DNA from: Segetibacter sp. 3557_3
GTDB lineage: Bacteria > Bacteroidota > Bacteroidia > Chitinophagales > Chitinophagaceae
Assembly (NCBI RefSeq): GCF_004354985.1
Contig: NZ_SMSK01000022.1
Span: 1 to 64,000, forward strand
Direction: 5' to 3'
Length of the DNA stretch: 64,000 nt
Part shown: in pieces, positions 32,877 to 41,766 of the stretch
Position numbering within the stretch: position 1 is the first letter of the stretch
How the letters are laid out: every line of letters starts with the position of its first letter
The notes under the pieces: generated by a model
Told to the model about the DNA's origin: nothing
Databases searched by the model: none
Seen by the model: only the letters and a program-made list of their open reading frames with translations
Translations under genes and position numbers: made by a program

Positions 32877-34220
32877 CTATTGGAGTTTTTTCTTTGTCAG
32901 GTAGGTAGTAACAAAATAAATAACAAGAAAAACAGCGAGAACACCGGTTGCGGTAAGCGCCGTATTAGGCGAGTCTATGGCAATACTAATTGCAACAAAT
33001 ATATACGCCGATATAAAAATCAATGGCAGCAGCGGGTACAGCTTCATCTTATAAATCTCGGGATCCCCTTCCTGCACCGGGGTACGCTTCCGCAAGATAA
33101 AAATGGTAGCTGCCGAAAAAGCCATTCCTATACAATCCAAAAAGATGGTAAAGCTTAGGATCTCGTCAAACTCTTTTGCAAAAAAAACGATCAGCACGCA
33201 GATAACGGCAAAAACCGACAATGAGGTTGTGAGCACATTGGTACGCGGGTTTTTCTCACCAAATGCTCTCGGCAAAACCCGGTCTTCGCTCATGGCATAC
33301 ATCACCCGTGGATTACTCATCAACAGCACGTTTACATAGGCCAGTACCGACAAAAACAAGAGTACCGACAGTATTCGACCGGCTGCATCGCCGAAAACGT
33401 GCGAGGCCATGATGGCCGCTATCCCCTTAGCGTTTTTCAGCTCATTAAAACCAATCACCTTTACATAAGCGTAATTTATGGTGAGGTATAAAGCAATAAT
33501 TACAAAGATGCCGATGAATATACCAAGCGGAATATTGCGGTTGGGACGACTGACATCGCCGCCAAAATTGATGGTTTGCTGGTAGCCGCCATACGTAAAA
33601 GAAACTGCAACAAGGCCTATCCCAAAAGCTTTCAGGTAGGCTGAGATGGTGGTGTCGGATTGTATTATTTCGGGAGCAAGATCCTGGCCGCCCGATACAA
33701 AAAACAAAGGAAAAATGAGCAACAGGATCATCGAAATTTTGATGATCGTAAGTACACTTTGGGTTTTTGCACTCATTCTTAGCCCGAGCAGGTTTACTCC
33801 ATAAAAAACCAGGATAGATAGGATAGCGATGATGATCTGGATGGTTTGTACATTTTGGGCATCAGGCATAATCACTTTGGTGATATACTCTGCCCCAATT
33901 AGTGCAACCCCGGCCAGCGAAGCAGCATTCGAAACCAGAATGATGCAGTTAACCGCAAATGCAACAGAAGGATGGTAGCAATAAGAAAAGATTTTATAGT
34001 AAGCTCCTGTAACCGGGAGCCTTGAACCAATTTCTGCATAGGTTAACGCACCACATAAAGCAACAAGTCCGCCGGCGAGCCAGACAAAAAAGAACATGAA
34101 TGGTGAAGGAACGGCATGTGCAACGTTCGCCGGTGTTCTGAAAATCCCCATTCCGATAACGAGGCTCACAACGATCATCGTGAAATCGAAAAGGTTGAGC
34201 TTTGTTTTTTTCTCTGTCAT
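32877..34220 (-). CDS. APC family amino acid permease
   Basis: 447 residues with about twelve hydrophobic segments. The first helix carries MIVVSLVIGMGIFRTPANVA, the glycine-rich substrate site of APC transporters, and NFGGDVSRPNRNIPLGI is the typical signature in the middle. Probable proton-coupled amino-acid uptake. It overlaps closely in transcription unit with the PLP enzyme four bases downstream. Substrate unknown. Confidence 0.88.
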   Translation of the reverse strand: MTEKKTKLNLFDFTMIVVSLVIGMGIFRTPANVAHAVPSPFMFFFVWLAGGLVALCGALTYAEIGSRLPVTGAYYKIFSYCYHPSVAFAVNCIILVSNAASLAGVALIGAEYITKVIMPDAQNVQTIQIIIAILSILVFYGVNLLGLRMSAKTQSVLTIIKISMILLLIFPLFFVSGGQDLAPEIIQSDTTISAYLKAFGIGLVAVSFTYGGYQQTINFGGDVSRPNRNIPLGIFIGIFVIIALYLTINYAYVKVIGFNELKNAKGIAAIMASHVFGDAAGRILSVLLFLSVLAYVNVLLMSNPRVMYAMSEDRVLPRAFGEKNPRTNVLTTSLSVFAVICVLIVFFAKEFDEILSFTIFLDCIGMAFSAATIFILRKRTPVQEGDPEIYKMKLYPLLPLIFISAYIFVAISIAIDSPNTALTATGVLAVFLVIYFVTTYLTKKKLQ

Positions 34221-34295
34221 TATTGATCAACGCTTTACTTGTTTGCGACTCCACGGCAAACGAAACGGAAGATAAGCGCATTCGTGCTAACTCGT

Positions 34296-34730
34296 TTAAA
34301 ACTTGCTTTTTATATAATTCACCAGCGAAGGGTTCTCAAGGTCTTCCATATCGCTCAGCTCTAATTCAAGCGCTTTTGTACTTAGCTGGATTTCGAGCAG
34401 CGACATAACGAGCGAGGCTGTAAACGACAACATGGCGATGCCGAACAGAGCGTGAGCGCCCGTCATCTTATCAAGATAAATGCAATACATACATACAATG
34501 CAACATATAAAACTGGTAACACCCAGCGCCTGCATATTCTTGATCAGGCGTAACCGGTATTTCAGGTTCCTGATCTGCCCGTGTATAGTAGGTTTCTTAT
34601 CGCTTTGCTGGTATTCCGTGTGAAGCGCCCTGACACGACTTGCCAGTGCCAAAAACCTGTTGGTATATGCCAACATAATCAGGCTTATCGCGGGAAAAAG
34701 AAGTGCGGGTGTGTTGATGGTAATGTCCAT
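34296..34730 (-). CDS. DUF2721 membrane protein
   Basis: 144 residues with an N-terminal helix (ALLFPAISLIMLAYTNRFLALASRVR), a basic central segment (IRNLKYRLRLIKNMQALG) and two further hydrophobic helices, then an acidic tail. This is the DUF2721 pattern of small integral membrane proteins; function unknown. It stands alone between a permease and the TonB receptor. Confidence 0.8.
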   Translation of the reverse strand: MDITINTPALLFPAISLIMLAYTNRFLALASRVRALHTEYQQSDKKPTIHGQIRNLKYRLRLIKNMQALGVTSFICCIVCMYCIYLDKMTGAHALFGIAMLSFTASLVMSLLEIQLSTKALELELSDMEDLENPSLVNYIKSKF

Positions 34731-34751
34731 CCGGGCAAATTACAAATAAAA

Positions 34752-34777
34752 ATAGCCATCACAAGAGTGATGGCTAT
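34752..34777 (-). terminator. Terminator of the TonB receptor gene
   Basis: An 11-bp stem ATAGCCATCAC / GTGATGGCTAT with a 4-base loop and TTTTTATTTG on the minus strand. Confidence 0.88.
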
Positions 34778-34801
34778 CCGGTGTATTAATCGTGCTTACG
34801 G

Positions 34802-37237
34802 CTAATTCGCGCGGGAGAAGTTCAAGGGCACATTCAACTTGAAGCTAACATTGCGACCCATATTGAAAACACCCTGGCGACCAGTTACATTGTTTACGGC
34901 TACATATTTAAGCCTGCTTAGATGATTTTGATAAGCTACGTCGGTAATGTTGTTTGCAGTAATATAAACGTTAAACAACGGTTTTCCTTTACGCACGACC
35001 TGTGTGCCCAAACCAGCATTAAATAAACTGTAACCCGGGGTAGTTGTTTCGGTGTTGTAGCCCGTAAATGCATGGTTCTGGCTGAAAGTATTATCCAGCT
35101 CAGCAACGATATACAGGTTTTTAAACAAGTTGCCTTTCTTAAGTAAGTCAACCTTTATTTCGTTAAGTAATCTTGGTGCCGGAATAAACGGCAGGTTATC
35201 GCTTCCATCCTGGGTTTGGCTGAGTTTACCCCGAACATAAGAAAAGGAGTTTTCGATATGAAGCCAGTCCAGCGGGTGAGGATGTATGTCGAGGTTGAGT
35301 TCAGCACCATAAAGGGCAGCATTATGCTGATCGAACCGGAACGCCATCAACTGGTCGCTTCCGTCGTTTAAGATAGAGTCCTGTCCGTTACGCGCAACCA
35401 GTTTTCGGTAGTAAATAAAATTCCGGACGTTATTATAAAAGATACTTGCCGAAAGAGATACGTGTTCAGAATTTATGTCCAATCCACCGTCAACCTGGAA
35501 GCTTCTTTCCGATTTAAGGTCCTGTTCGCCGTATTCATACCGGTTTGTTCCTTCATGTGCCCCATTACTGGCCAGCTCAGGAATACTTGGCGCCCTGAAA
35601 CCCCTTGCCAGGTTGAACTTTAAAGTAACGTGCTTACTTGCCTCATAGCTCAGACCGGCACTCCCTGATACATTGGAGAAGTTCTTGGTGAAAGCATTGA
35701 ATTTATCAACTCCACCATCGTTGAAAGCTTTCGAGTTAAGGGAGCGGTTATCGTAACGTATGCCACCGCTGATTGTTAGCTGGTTGAACCGCTTTTGTTC
35801 AAACAGGAACAGCCCCACATCAAAAAGATCGTATTCGGGTATCAGCGTTTCTTCACCTTTGTTCCTGCTCGACTGCTGCATGCCGTTAACACCTACCGTA
35901 GTTCGCCAATTGTTTCTTTCACCGAAGTGGTATTGGAAATTATAGTTAATGGTCCTGAGGTCAAAATAAAGCTCCTTTTCACCTGGATCAAGTACGTTTC
36001 CAAACTCCTGGCGCTGGTTTCGCTGAAACCCGATTGTAGCAGTAACCCGGTCCGCGCCGAGGTTGAAGCTGTTCTCCGATACCAGTTTGAAATGCTTCAC
36101 CCGTTGGTTTGGCACAAACGGATCAGTGCTGGTAAAGTCATTACCACTAGCAATCTGCGTTTCTTCAGCACCGTTTTCCTCCACCAACTTCAAAAACTTT
36201 CCGGTAGCACTGTCCCGGTCCCCTTCAACTAAACCTACGTGCTGATCGAAACTGGTTAAGTATAGGTGCGTAAAACCCCAGTGCTTGTTTGCACCAATAT
36301 AGCCACCAAAGTTCTTTTCGTTGAATTTAGAGTTAAACACATAACCATCGTATTTATTGCGATAGTCTGCTGCAGCCTTGTAAGAACCATAAGCTCCCCA
36401 GATGAAGCCTTTTGAATTTCCGGCTATGTCGGCATGTAAACCCCTTTGACGGTTATTCGTTTGGTAATTGGTAAAGAAATTACCCCTGGTGGTGCCTTCA
36501 GCAACAGGCACCATCGAAATAAAGTTTACTACTCCAGCCAGTGCATCACTGCCATACATCAGGGAGGCAGGTCCTTTTAGTATCTCAGCTTTGCTAACGT
36601 TGTATTCATCAACCTCTATCCCGTGTTCATCACCCCACTGCTGTCCTTCTTGCCGGATGCCGTCATTTACTACTACCACCCTGTTGTACCCCAACCCACG
36701 AATAAACGGCTTGGATATCGCCGGCCCTGTTGAAACCTGTGCAACACCCGGAGCTTTCGAAAGCGCATCTACAAGGTTGGTGGAAGCCCCTCTTAAAAAG
36801 TCTTCCTTCCTTATGATGCTTACCGGTATGGGGGTGCGGCGCACAGAGGTGGCTGCCGAGACCCCGGTAACGGTTACCGCATTTTCCTCAACAAAAGATG
36901 GATTAAGGGCAAATTCTTTAGTTACATCACCCTGCAGGTTTATGGTTTCAAGCACTGATGCATACCCCAGGTAAGACACCTCCATCAGGTAGGTACCTGC
37001 CGGGATATTTTTAAGGTTATAAACCCCTTCGGCATTCGTTGTACTGCCAGTACGTAAATCGGGAAAGTAGATTGAGGCTGATGGAAGTGGTTCACCCGTT
37101 TTTGCATCGCTAACTTTTCCTGTAAGGTTCGCCCGTACGCTACGGCGAGACCCCGGGTTGCCCGAAGATTGCGAATAAACGGTATAAGAATCGAGAATGA
37201 GCATTAAGACGGAAACAAAAAGCAAAGCTTTTTTCAT
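34802..37237 (-). CDS. TonB-dependent outer-membrane receptor
   Basis: 811 residues. A signal peptide (LLFVSVLMLILDSYTVYSQ) is followed by a carboxypeptidase-regulatory-like Ig domain (about 37-115, LTGKVSDAKTGEPLPSASIYF), a plug domain (about 135-235, IPVSIIRKEDFLRGASTNLVDAL and NRVVVVNDGIRQEGQQWGDEHG) and a 22-strand-type barrel to the C-terminal VSFKLNVPLNF. The plug pattern resembles metal or siderophore/cobalamin receptors more than SusC, and there is no SusD partner. A small secreted Cys/His protein is encoded 70 bases upstream. Ligand unknown. Confidence 0.9.
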   Translation of the reverse strand: MKKALLFVSVLMLILDSYTVYSQSSGNPGSRRSVRANLTGKVSDAKTGEPLPSASIYFPDLRTGSTTNAEGVYNLKNIPAGTYLMEVSYLGYASVLETINLQGDVTKEFALNPSFVEENAVTVTGVSAATSVRRTPIPVSIIRKEDFLRGASTNLVDALSKAPGVAQVSTGPAISKPFIRGLGYNRVVVVNDGIRQEGQQWGDEHGIEVDEYNVSKAEILKGPASLMYGSDALAGVVNFISMVPVAEGTTRGNFFTNYQTNNRQRGLHADIAGNSKGFIWGAYGSYKAAADYRNKYDGYVFNSKFNEKNFGGYIGANKHWGFTHLYLTSFDQHVGLVEGDRDSATGKFLKLVEENGAEETQIASGNDFTSTDPFVPNQRVKHFKLVSENSFNLGADRVTATIGFQRNQRQEFGNVLDPGEKELYFDLRTINYNFQYHFGERNNWRTTVGVNGMQQSSRNKGEETLIPEYDLFDVGLFLFEQKRFNQLTISGGIRYDNRSLNSKAFNDGGVDKFNAFTKNFSNVSGSAGLSYEASKHVTLKFNLARGFRAPSIPELASNGAHEGTNRYEYGEQDLKSERSFQVDGGLDINSEHVSLSASIFYNNVRNFIYYRKLVARNGQDSILNDGSDQLMAFRFDQHNAALYGAELNLDIHPHPLDWLHIENSFSYVRGKLSQTQDGSDNLPFIPAPRLLNEIKVDLLKKGNLFKNLYIVAELDNTFSQNHAFTGYNTETTTPGYSLFNAGLGTQVVRKGKPLFNVYITANNITDVAYQNHLSRLKYVAVNNVTGRQGVFNMGRNVSFKLNVPLNFSRAN

Positions 37238-37307
37238 TTTACTGGTTTTATGAAGTACAAATAAGCCACTGTAGAAAACAGGTGCTTTAGAACAAATTAA
37301 GGGGAGC

Positions 37308-37646
37308 TTAGCAGCAGGCAGGCGGGCCTCTTAATTCGTTGTACCAGTAATAGGTGGTGGGGTACGTTACATCAGCAATTGATGCTTCGGTTGAAAAAAC
37401 CTGCGGTAAGGGAGCGCAGGCTTCAATTAAGGTGTATAAGTAAACAGACTCAGATACAAGGTTATCGCATTTGCAATTAAGACCAGCAACGCTAAGGTGA
37501 TCAGCATGACACTGACCAATTTCCATTGTACTGTCTTTATGCGACGCAACAAGGTCGTGCATAGTTTTCTTTGGCGTGATGCCGCAGGCAAACACGATCA
37601 ACAAGAAAATTGCTGCAATGGATCTTATGATTGTATCCTTTCTCAA
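37308..37646 (-). CDS. Small secreted or lipid-anchored Cys/His protein
   Basis: About 112 residues if translated from TTG 37646, which places the start directly before the hydrophobic segment SIAAIFLLIVFACG. The mature part holds clusters suited to metal binding: CHADH, CKCD, ACAP and a terminal PPACC. The longer reading from ATG 37748 would run through a copy of the dispersed repeat and is unlikely. It lies just upstream of the TonB receptor gene on the same strand, so a shared role in metal handling is suspected but not shown. No named family recognised. Confidence 0.55.
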   Translation of the reverse strand: MRKDTIIRSIAAIFLLIVFACGITPKKTMHDLVASHKDSTMEIGQCHADHLSVAGLNCKCDNLVSESVYLYTLIEACAPLPQVFSTEASIADVTYPTTYYWYNELRGPPACC

Positions 37647-37716
37647 TGTAATATGTGACGCTGCATTCCGAAGCTTTTTAAGCAGCAGAGGCCTAAGATC
37701 AGCGATGTTATACGGT

Positions 37717-37745
37717 TGAAGAGTGCGACGCAACAGGGGCAACAT
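37717..37745 (+). repeat. Dispersed intergenic repeat, copy D
   Basis: Plus strand GAAGAGTGCGACGCAACA, sharing GAGTGCGACGCAA with copy A. It lies upstream of the small Cys/His protein. Confidence 0.5.
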
Positions 37746-37877
37746 CAACGAATCTCAAGCCCGGCTCATAAAAAAAAACATATGGAAGCAGAAGCATAAA
37801 ATTAGGAAGGAATATGGAATTTAAACATGGTTGCAAAAACTTTAATTACTAGCTGCATTAAACGGCAGGGCACAAAA

Positions 37878-37897
37878 AACCCCGCTGCTGCGGGGTT
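37878..37897 (-). terminator. Thiolase gene terminator
   Basis: An 8-bp stem AACCCCGC / GCGGGGTT with a 4-base loop and TTTTTGTG on the minus strand, 16 bases after the thiolase stop. Confidence 0.88.
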
Positions 37898-37912
37898 ACC
37901 GGATTCATGGTC

Positions 37913-39088
37913 CTAAAGATTTTCGATAATGCCGGCAATGCCCTGGCCACCACCCACACAAGCGGTTACCATCCCGTATTTTTTATTGAGCCTTTTCATT
38001 TCGTGCAGCAATTGCACGGTTAATTTGCTTCCCGTGCAGCCCAGGGGGTGCCCAAGTGCAATCGCTCCGCCATTGATGTTGACTTTTTCCGGATCCAGAT
38101 CGAGGGCGCGGATGACTGCCAGTGATTGGGAAGCAAACGCCTCGTTGAGCTCAATCAGATCAACCTGGTCCTGAGCCATATTGGCCTGTTTCAGCACTTT
38201 TGGTACGGCAGCAACCGGGCCGATGCCCATGATACGCGGATGAACCCCTGCACTTACACAGGCAACCAGCCGTCCGATGGGTTTTAAACCTAATGCATTC
38301 ATCATCTTTTCTCCCATCACCATTACAAAGCTGCATCCGTCGCTGGTTTGCGAAGAATTACCGGCTGTAACCACACCACCTGCTGCAAATGCAGGTTTTA
38401 GTTTTGCCAAAGCTTCCATGCTGGTGTCGGCTCTTGGTCCTTCGTCGGTGTCTACAATATAATTACGTGTTTTCTTCTTACCCTTTTCGTCCAGGTAAAC
38501 TTCTTCAACGGGTATTGGTAATATGCCTGGTTTAAAGTAGCCCTGCTCAATGGCATTGATCGCCTTTCGGTGCGAATTAAAACTAAACTCGTCCTGGTCC
38601 TGGCGATTGATGTTGTACTCTTTTGCAACCGCTTCGGCGGTAAGCCCCATATTCAGGTAGTAATCCGGCTCATCGGAGGCGATTGCGTATGAAGGCACTG
38701 TTTTCCAACCTGCTGTAGGCACCATGGACATGCTTTCTGTACCACCGGCAATAATGCAATCGGCCATGCCCATTCGTATTTTAGCTGTTGCTATTGAAAT
38801 GGTCTCCAAGCCGCTTGCGCAATAGCGGTTAACCGTCATACCTGGCACATCGAAACCAAGGGCTCGGGCAGCAATGATCCGTCCAAATTGTAACCCTTGT
38901 TCTGCTTCCGGAACAGCATTTCCCACGATTACATCATCTACCCGTTCGGCCTCCAGTTGCGGCACCGAAGCAATCAGGCCTTTAATCACTTCCACGGCAA
39001 GGTCGTCAGGACGTGTAAACCTAAACCCGCCTTTTTTGCTCTTTGTAACTGCCGTACGATAGCCGGCAACGATATAAGCTTCCTGCAT
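37913..39088 (-). CDS. Acetyl-CoA C-acyltransferase (thiolase)
   Basis: 391 residues, thiolase fold. The acyl-accepting Cys90 is in VNRYCASGLETI; the second catalytic site is in GGAIALGHPLGCTGSK and the terminal CVGGGQGIAGI contains the proton-relay cysteine. It cleaves 3-ketoacyl-CoA (beta-oxidation) or condenses acetyl-CoA; FadA-like 3-ketoacyl-CoA thiolase is the likeliest. No fadB-like partner is in the window. Confidence 0.94.
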   Translation of the reverse strand: MQEAYIVAGYRTAVTKSKKGGFRFTRPDDLAVEVIKGLIASVPQLEAERVDDVIVGNAVPEAEQGLQFGRIIAARALGFDVPGMTVNRYCASGLETISIATAKIRMGMADCIIAGGTESMSMVPTAGWKTVPSYAIASDEPDYYLNMGLTAEAVAKEYNINRQDQDEFSFNSHRKAINAIEQGYFKPGILPIPVEEVYLDEKGKKKTRNYIVDTDEGPRADTSMEALAKLKPAFAAGGVVTAGNSSQTSDGCSFVMVMGEKMMNALGLKPIGRLVACVSAGVHPRIMGIGPVAAVPKVLKQANMAQDQVDLIELNEAFASQSLAVIRALDLDPEKVNINGGAIALGHPLGCTGSKLTVQLLHEMKRLNKKYGMVTACVGGGQGIAGIIENL

Positions 39089-39318
39089 GATAACTCAGAT
39101 TTTGACAGACTCAAATATACGTAAATAATAAACAGTTGCACAAACAACCAATCTGATTGGAGCTTCGGTTTTCAGCTGCAAACAGGCTCCCGGGGGGCGC
39201 CACGTCAAACTCGAAAGTAACGGGGAAACCGTCCAGTAAATCTGGCAACTGCAATGCGGGGTAACCCTTTTTACAAGGTGCCTGAAATACCTGCAGCCCG
39301 TATTTATCGGGTTGGCAA

Positions 39319-39326
39319 TATCTTCG
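39319..39326 (+). promoter_or_regulatory. Minus-7-like element of pyrD
   Basis: TATCTTCG, one mismatch to TAnnTTTG, ending four bases before the pyrD ATG. The same variant occurs before rny. Confidence 0.3.
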
Positions 39327-39330
39327 CGCG

Positions 39331-40383
39331 ATGATGTATGCTTTGCTCCGCAATATGTTGTTCCGGTTTGATGCAGAAGGGGTGCACTACTTTTCGATGA
39401 ATGCACTTAGAACCGCTGGCAGGCTTGCCCCGGTTAAGCACCTGATCGAAAAACAGTTCAGGGTGTCGAACCCAACGTTGAAAACTGAATTGTTTGGTTT
39501 ACACTTTGCAAACCCGGTAGGACTTGGCGCAGGTTTCGATAAAAATGCCCTATACCTTAAGGAATTGCAAATGCTTGGATTTGGCTTTGTTGAGGTGGGT
39601 ACCGTTACGCCAAAGCCCCAGGAAGGCAATGAAAAACCACGACTTTTCAGGTTGCCAAAGGACGAGGCCATTATAAACCGCATGGGGTTCAACAACGATG
39701 GTGTTAAACAGGTGTCTGCCCGCCTTCGAAACTGGTTTTCGCAACCCCGGAACCAGGCGCCGGGAAGGCTGATTATCGGCGGAAACATCGGCAAAAACAA
39801 AGCAACACCTAACGAAGAAGCCTGGCGCGACTACGAGATTTGTTTTAATGAGTTATTCGATTGTGTCGACTACTTTGTCATCAACGTGAGCTCACCCAAT
39901 ACGCCGGGATTAAGAGAACTACAGGAAAAGGGAGCACTGATTAAAATCCTGTCGCACCTGCAATTGCTTAACCAGGCAAAACTAAAACCAAAGCCACTCC
40001 TCCTCAAGATCGCTCCTGACCTCAGCCGCGAACAAGTGGACGACATTATAGAAATTGCAAAAACGGTAAAGCTTAGTGGCCTGGTGGCAACAAACACTAC
40101 TATCAGTCGTGATAACCTGCTTTCGTCGGAAACCCTGGTGCAGCAAATAGGTGCCGGCGGGCTCAGTGGCCGACCGCTAAAAGAAAAATCAACTGGGATG
40201 CTCCGATACATTCACCAGCAAACAGCTGGCAGTGTTCCGGTAATTTCAAGCGGGGGCATTTTTACGGGTGCCGACGCAAAAGAAAAGCTCAACGCAGGTG
40301 CATCACTGGTGCAGGTTTGGACCGGCTTTATTTACGAGGGACCGGTTATAGTTAAAAATATTTGCGAATACTTAGCCCGATAG
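39331..40383 (+). CDS. pyrD: Dihydroorotate dehydrogenase (quinone), class 2
   Basis: 350 residues. The N-terminal helix region (residues 1-40) that docks to the membrane quinone pool marks class 2, followed by NPVGLGAGFDKNA, GFVEVGTVTPKPQ, the active-site serine in FVINVSSPNTPGL, and the FMN phosphate-binding GGLSGRPLK and VISSGGIFTGADA. It oxidises dihydroorotate to orotate in pyrimidine synthesis. A second in-frame ATG lies three bases downstream (39334). It ends one base before the YcxB-like gene. Confidence 0.95.
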   Translation: MMYALLRNMLFRFDAEGVHYFSMNALRTAGRLAPVKHLIEKQFRVSNPTLKTELFGLHFANPVGLGAGFDKNALYLKELQMLGFGFVEVGTVTPKPQEGNEKPRLFRLPKDEAIINRMGFNNDGVKQVSARLRNWFSQPRNQAPGRLIIGGNIGKNKATPNEEAWRDYEICFNELFDCVDYFVINVSSPNTPGLRELQEKGALIKILSHLQLLNQAKLKPKPLLLKIAPDLSREQVDDIIEIAKTVKLSGLVATNTTISRDNLLSSETLVQQIGAGGLSGRPLKEKSTGMLRYIHQQTAGSVPVISSGGIFTGADAKEKLNAGASLVQVWTGFIYEGPVIVKNICEYLAR

Positions 40384-40384
40384 C

Positions 40385-40906
40385 ATGCATATAAAAGTAA
40401 ACCTCGAGCCAAAAATCATCAACGAATGTTTGGCCCTACATTATCGTAACCACCCGCTCGGGCGACGACAATTAAAAAAGTTGGTTTGGATACCCATGGT
40501 ATTGCTTGCGTTAGCAGTATACCTCATTTATCCCTCTTTTCACCTCGGGCAAATAGAACAAAACTTTTACATCGGGTTATTGTACCTGGCCCTCTCTGCG
40601 GGGTACTATATCTATATGCGAAAACGAATGCTCACGTCAGGCAAAATTGTTAATGCCGCACTGGGCGTAAACTCCAGCTTCGATATGGAAATAGATGCGG
40701 AAAACCTTAAAAGTATTACCTCAACAGAAACCCTGAATACTTCGTGGAGCGACTTCACAGAAGCTTTAATAAGCAATTCCGTTGTATTGCTTTACCAACA
40801 AAATGGATCCTTTTCGATGTATCACCAATCTTTTTTTCAACCAGGCGATTTCGAAACTTTTAAGTCATGGGCAAATGAGCAGGTGCATCCTGTTTATCGT
40901 GTGTAA
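40385..40906 (+). CDS. YcxB-like membrane protein
   Basis: 173 residues with two hydrophobic segments at about 34-52 and 64-80 and a C-terminal soluble domain with the YcxB pattern (ISTWSDF-like SWSDFTEAL, VLLYQQNGSFSMYHQSFF, FETFKSWANEQ). Function unknown. The start follows the pyrD stop by one base, so translation is probably coupled. Confidence 0.75.
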   Translation: MHIKVNLEPKIINECLALHYRNHPLGRRQLKKLVWIPMVLLALAVYLIYPSFHLGQIEQNFYIGLLYLALSAGYYIYMRKRMLTSGKIVNAALGVNSSFDMEIDAENLKSITSTETLNTSWSDFTEALISNSVVLLYQQNGSFSMYHQSFFQPGDFETFKSWANEQVHPVYRV

Positions 40907-40985
40907 TTTCCCGTGAGGTGGGCTTACACCGGATGCTACGTGTTATACAGCAATAGCACCTTGGCGCCTTCTGGAGGCTTTATAC

Positions 40986-41681
40986 TTAACAAATACAAAG
41001 TATGGTTGCTGCTACAATGCCCGCAGTTTCGGATCGTAGTCGTGTATCGCCCAGCACACAAGGCTCATACCCATGCTGGCGCGCGAGTTCAATTTCCGAA
41101 CGGCGAAAATCGCCCTCCGGACCGATAAGTACCTGGCAGGCATCCGTTGGGAATTCACCAATGTGTTTGCGGGTTTCATTTTCGCAGTGGGCGATCAGGC
41201 GAACCGGGTATTTGGCGGCTGCCACCACCTGCCTGAACGGGGTAATTTCATTTAGCCGTGGCAGCCAGTATTGCCTGCTCTGAAGCATGGCGCTAACCAC
41301 GATGGTTTGCATTCTTTCAAGCCTGAAGTGTTGTTTTTCTGTGCGGTCGCACAACATGGGAACGATATCGCTAACGCCGATCTCGGTTGCTTTTTCGAGA
41401 AACCATTCGAACCGTGTGCTGTTTTTCAGCAGAGAAATCGCAATAGAGATATTGCGCGGCGATTTTGGATGAAAAGCCCTTTCTACTACTCTCACGCTGC
41501 AATTCCGCTTGTGATCTTCTACAATCGACGTAATGGCCGAGGCACCCAGGCCGTCTGTTAGTTCCAGTTGCTCTCCGGTCTTCATTCTAAGTACCTGCAC
41601 TACATGACGGGAAGTGTCTTCGTCAAGGGTAATGAATTCAGCCTGTACGGGCGCTTTGCTGTAGAATAATGGTAACGGCAT
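40986..41681 (-). CDS. rsmE: 16S rRNA (uracil1498-N3)-methyltransferase
   Basis: 231 residues from ATG 41681. An N-terminal PUA-like domain is followed by a SPOUT-type methyltransferase knot with the signature LIGPEGDFRRSEIELA and the terminal LGDTRLRSETAGIVAATIL. It methylates U1498 of 16S rRNA. A TTG two codons upstream opens the same frame but ATG is favoured. Confidence 0.93.
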   Translation of the reverse strand: MPLPLFYSKAPVQAEFITLDEDTSRHVVQVLRMKTGEQLELTDGLGASAITSIVEDHKRNCSVRVVERAFHPKSPRNISIAISLLKNSTRFEWFLEKATEIGVSDIVPMLCDRTEKQHFRLERMQTIVVSAMLQSRQYWLPRLNEITPFRQVVAAAKYPVRLIAHCENETRKHIGEFPTDACQVLIGPEGDFRRSEIELARQHGYEPCVLGDTRLRSETAGIVAATILCIC

Positions 41682-41766
41682 ACCCAAAGGTAGAAAAGAA
41701 GGGGACTATAGCGCGACCACTGCTTTAAGTTCAACAAATGGTAATAGGTAAAGGAGCAAACCCTGC

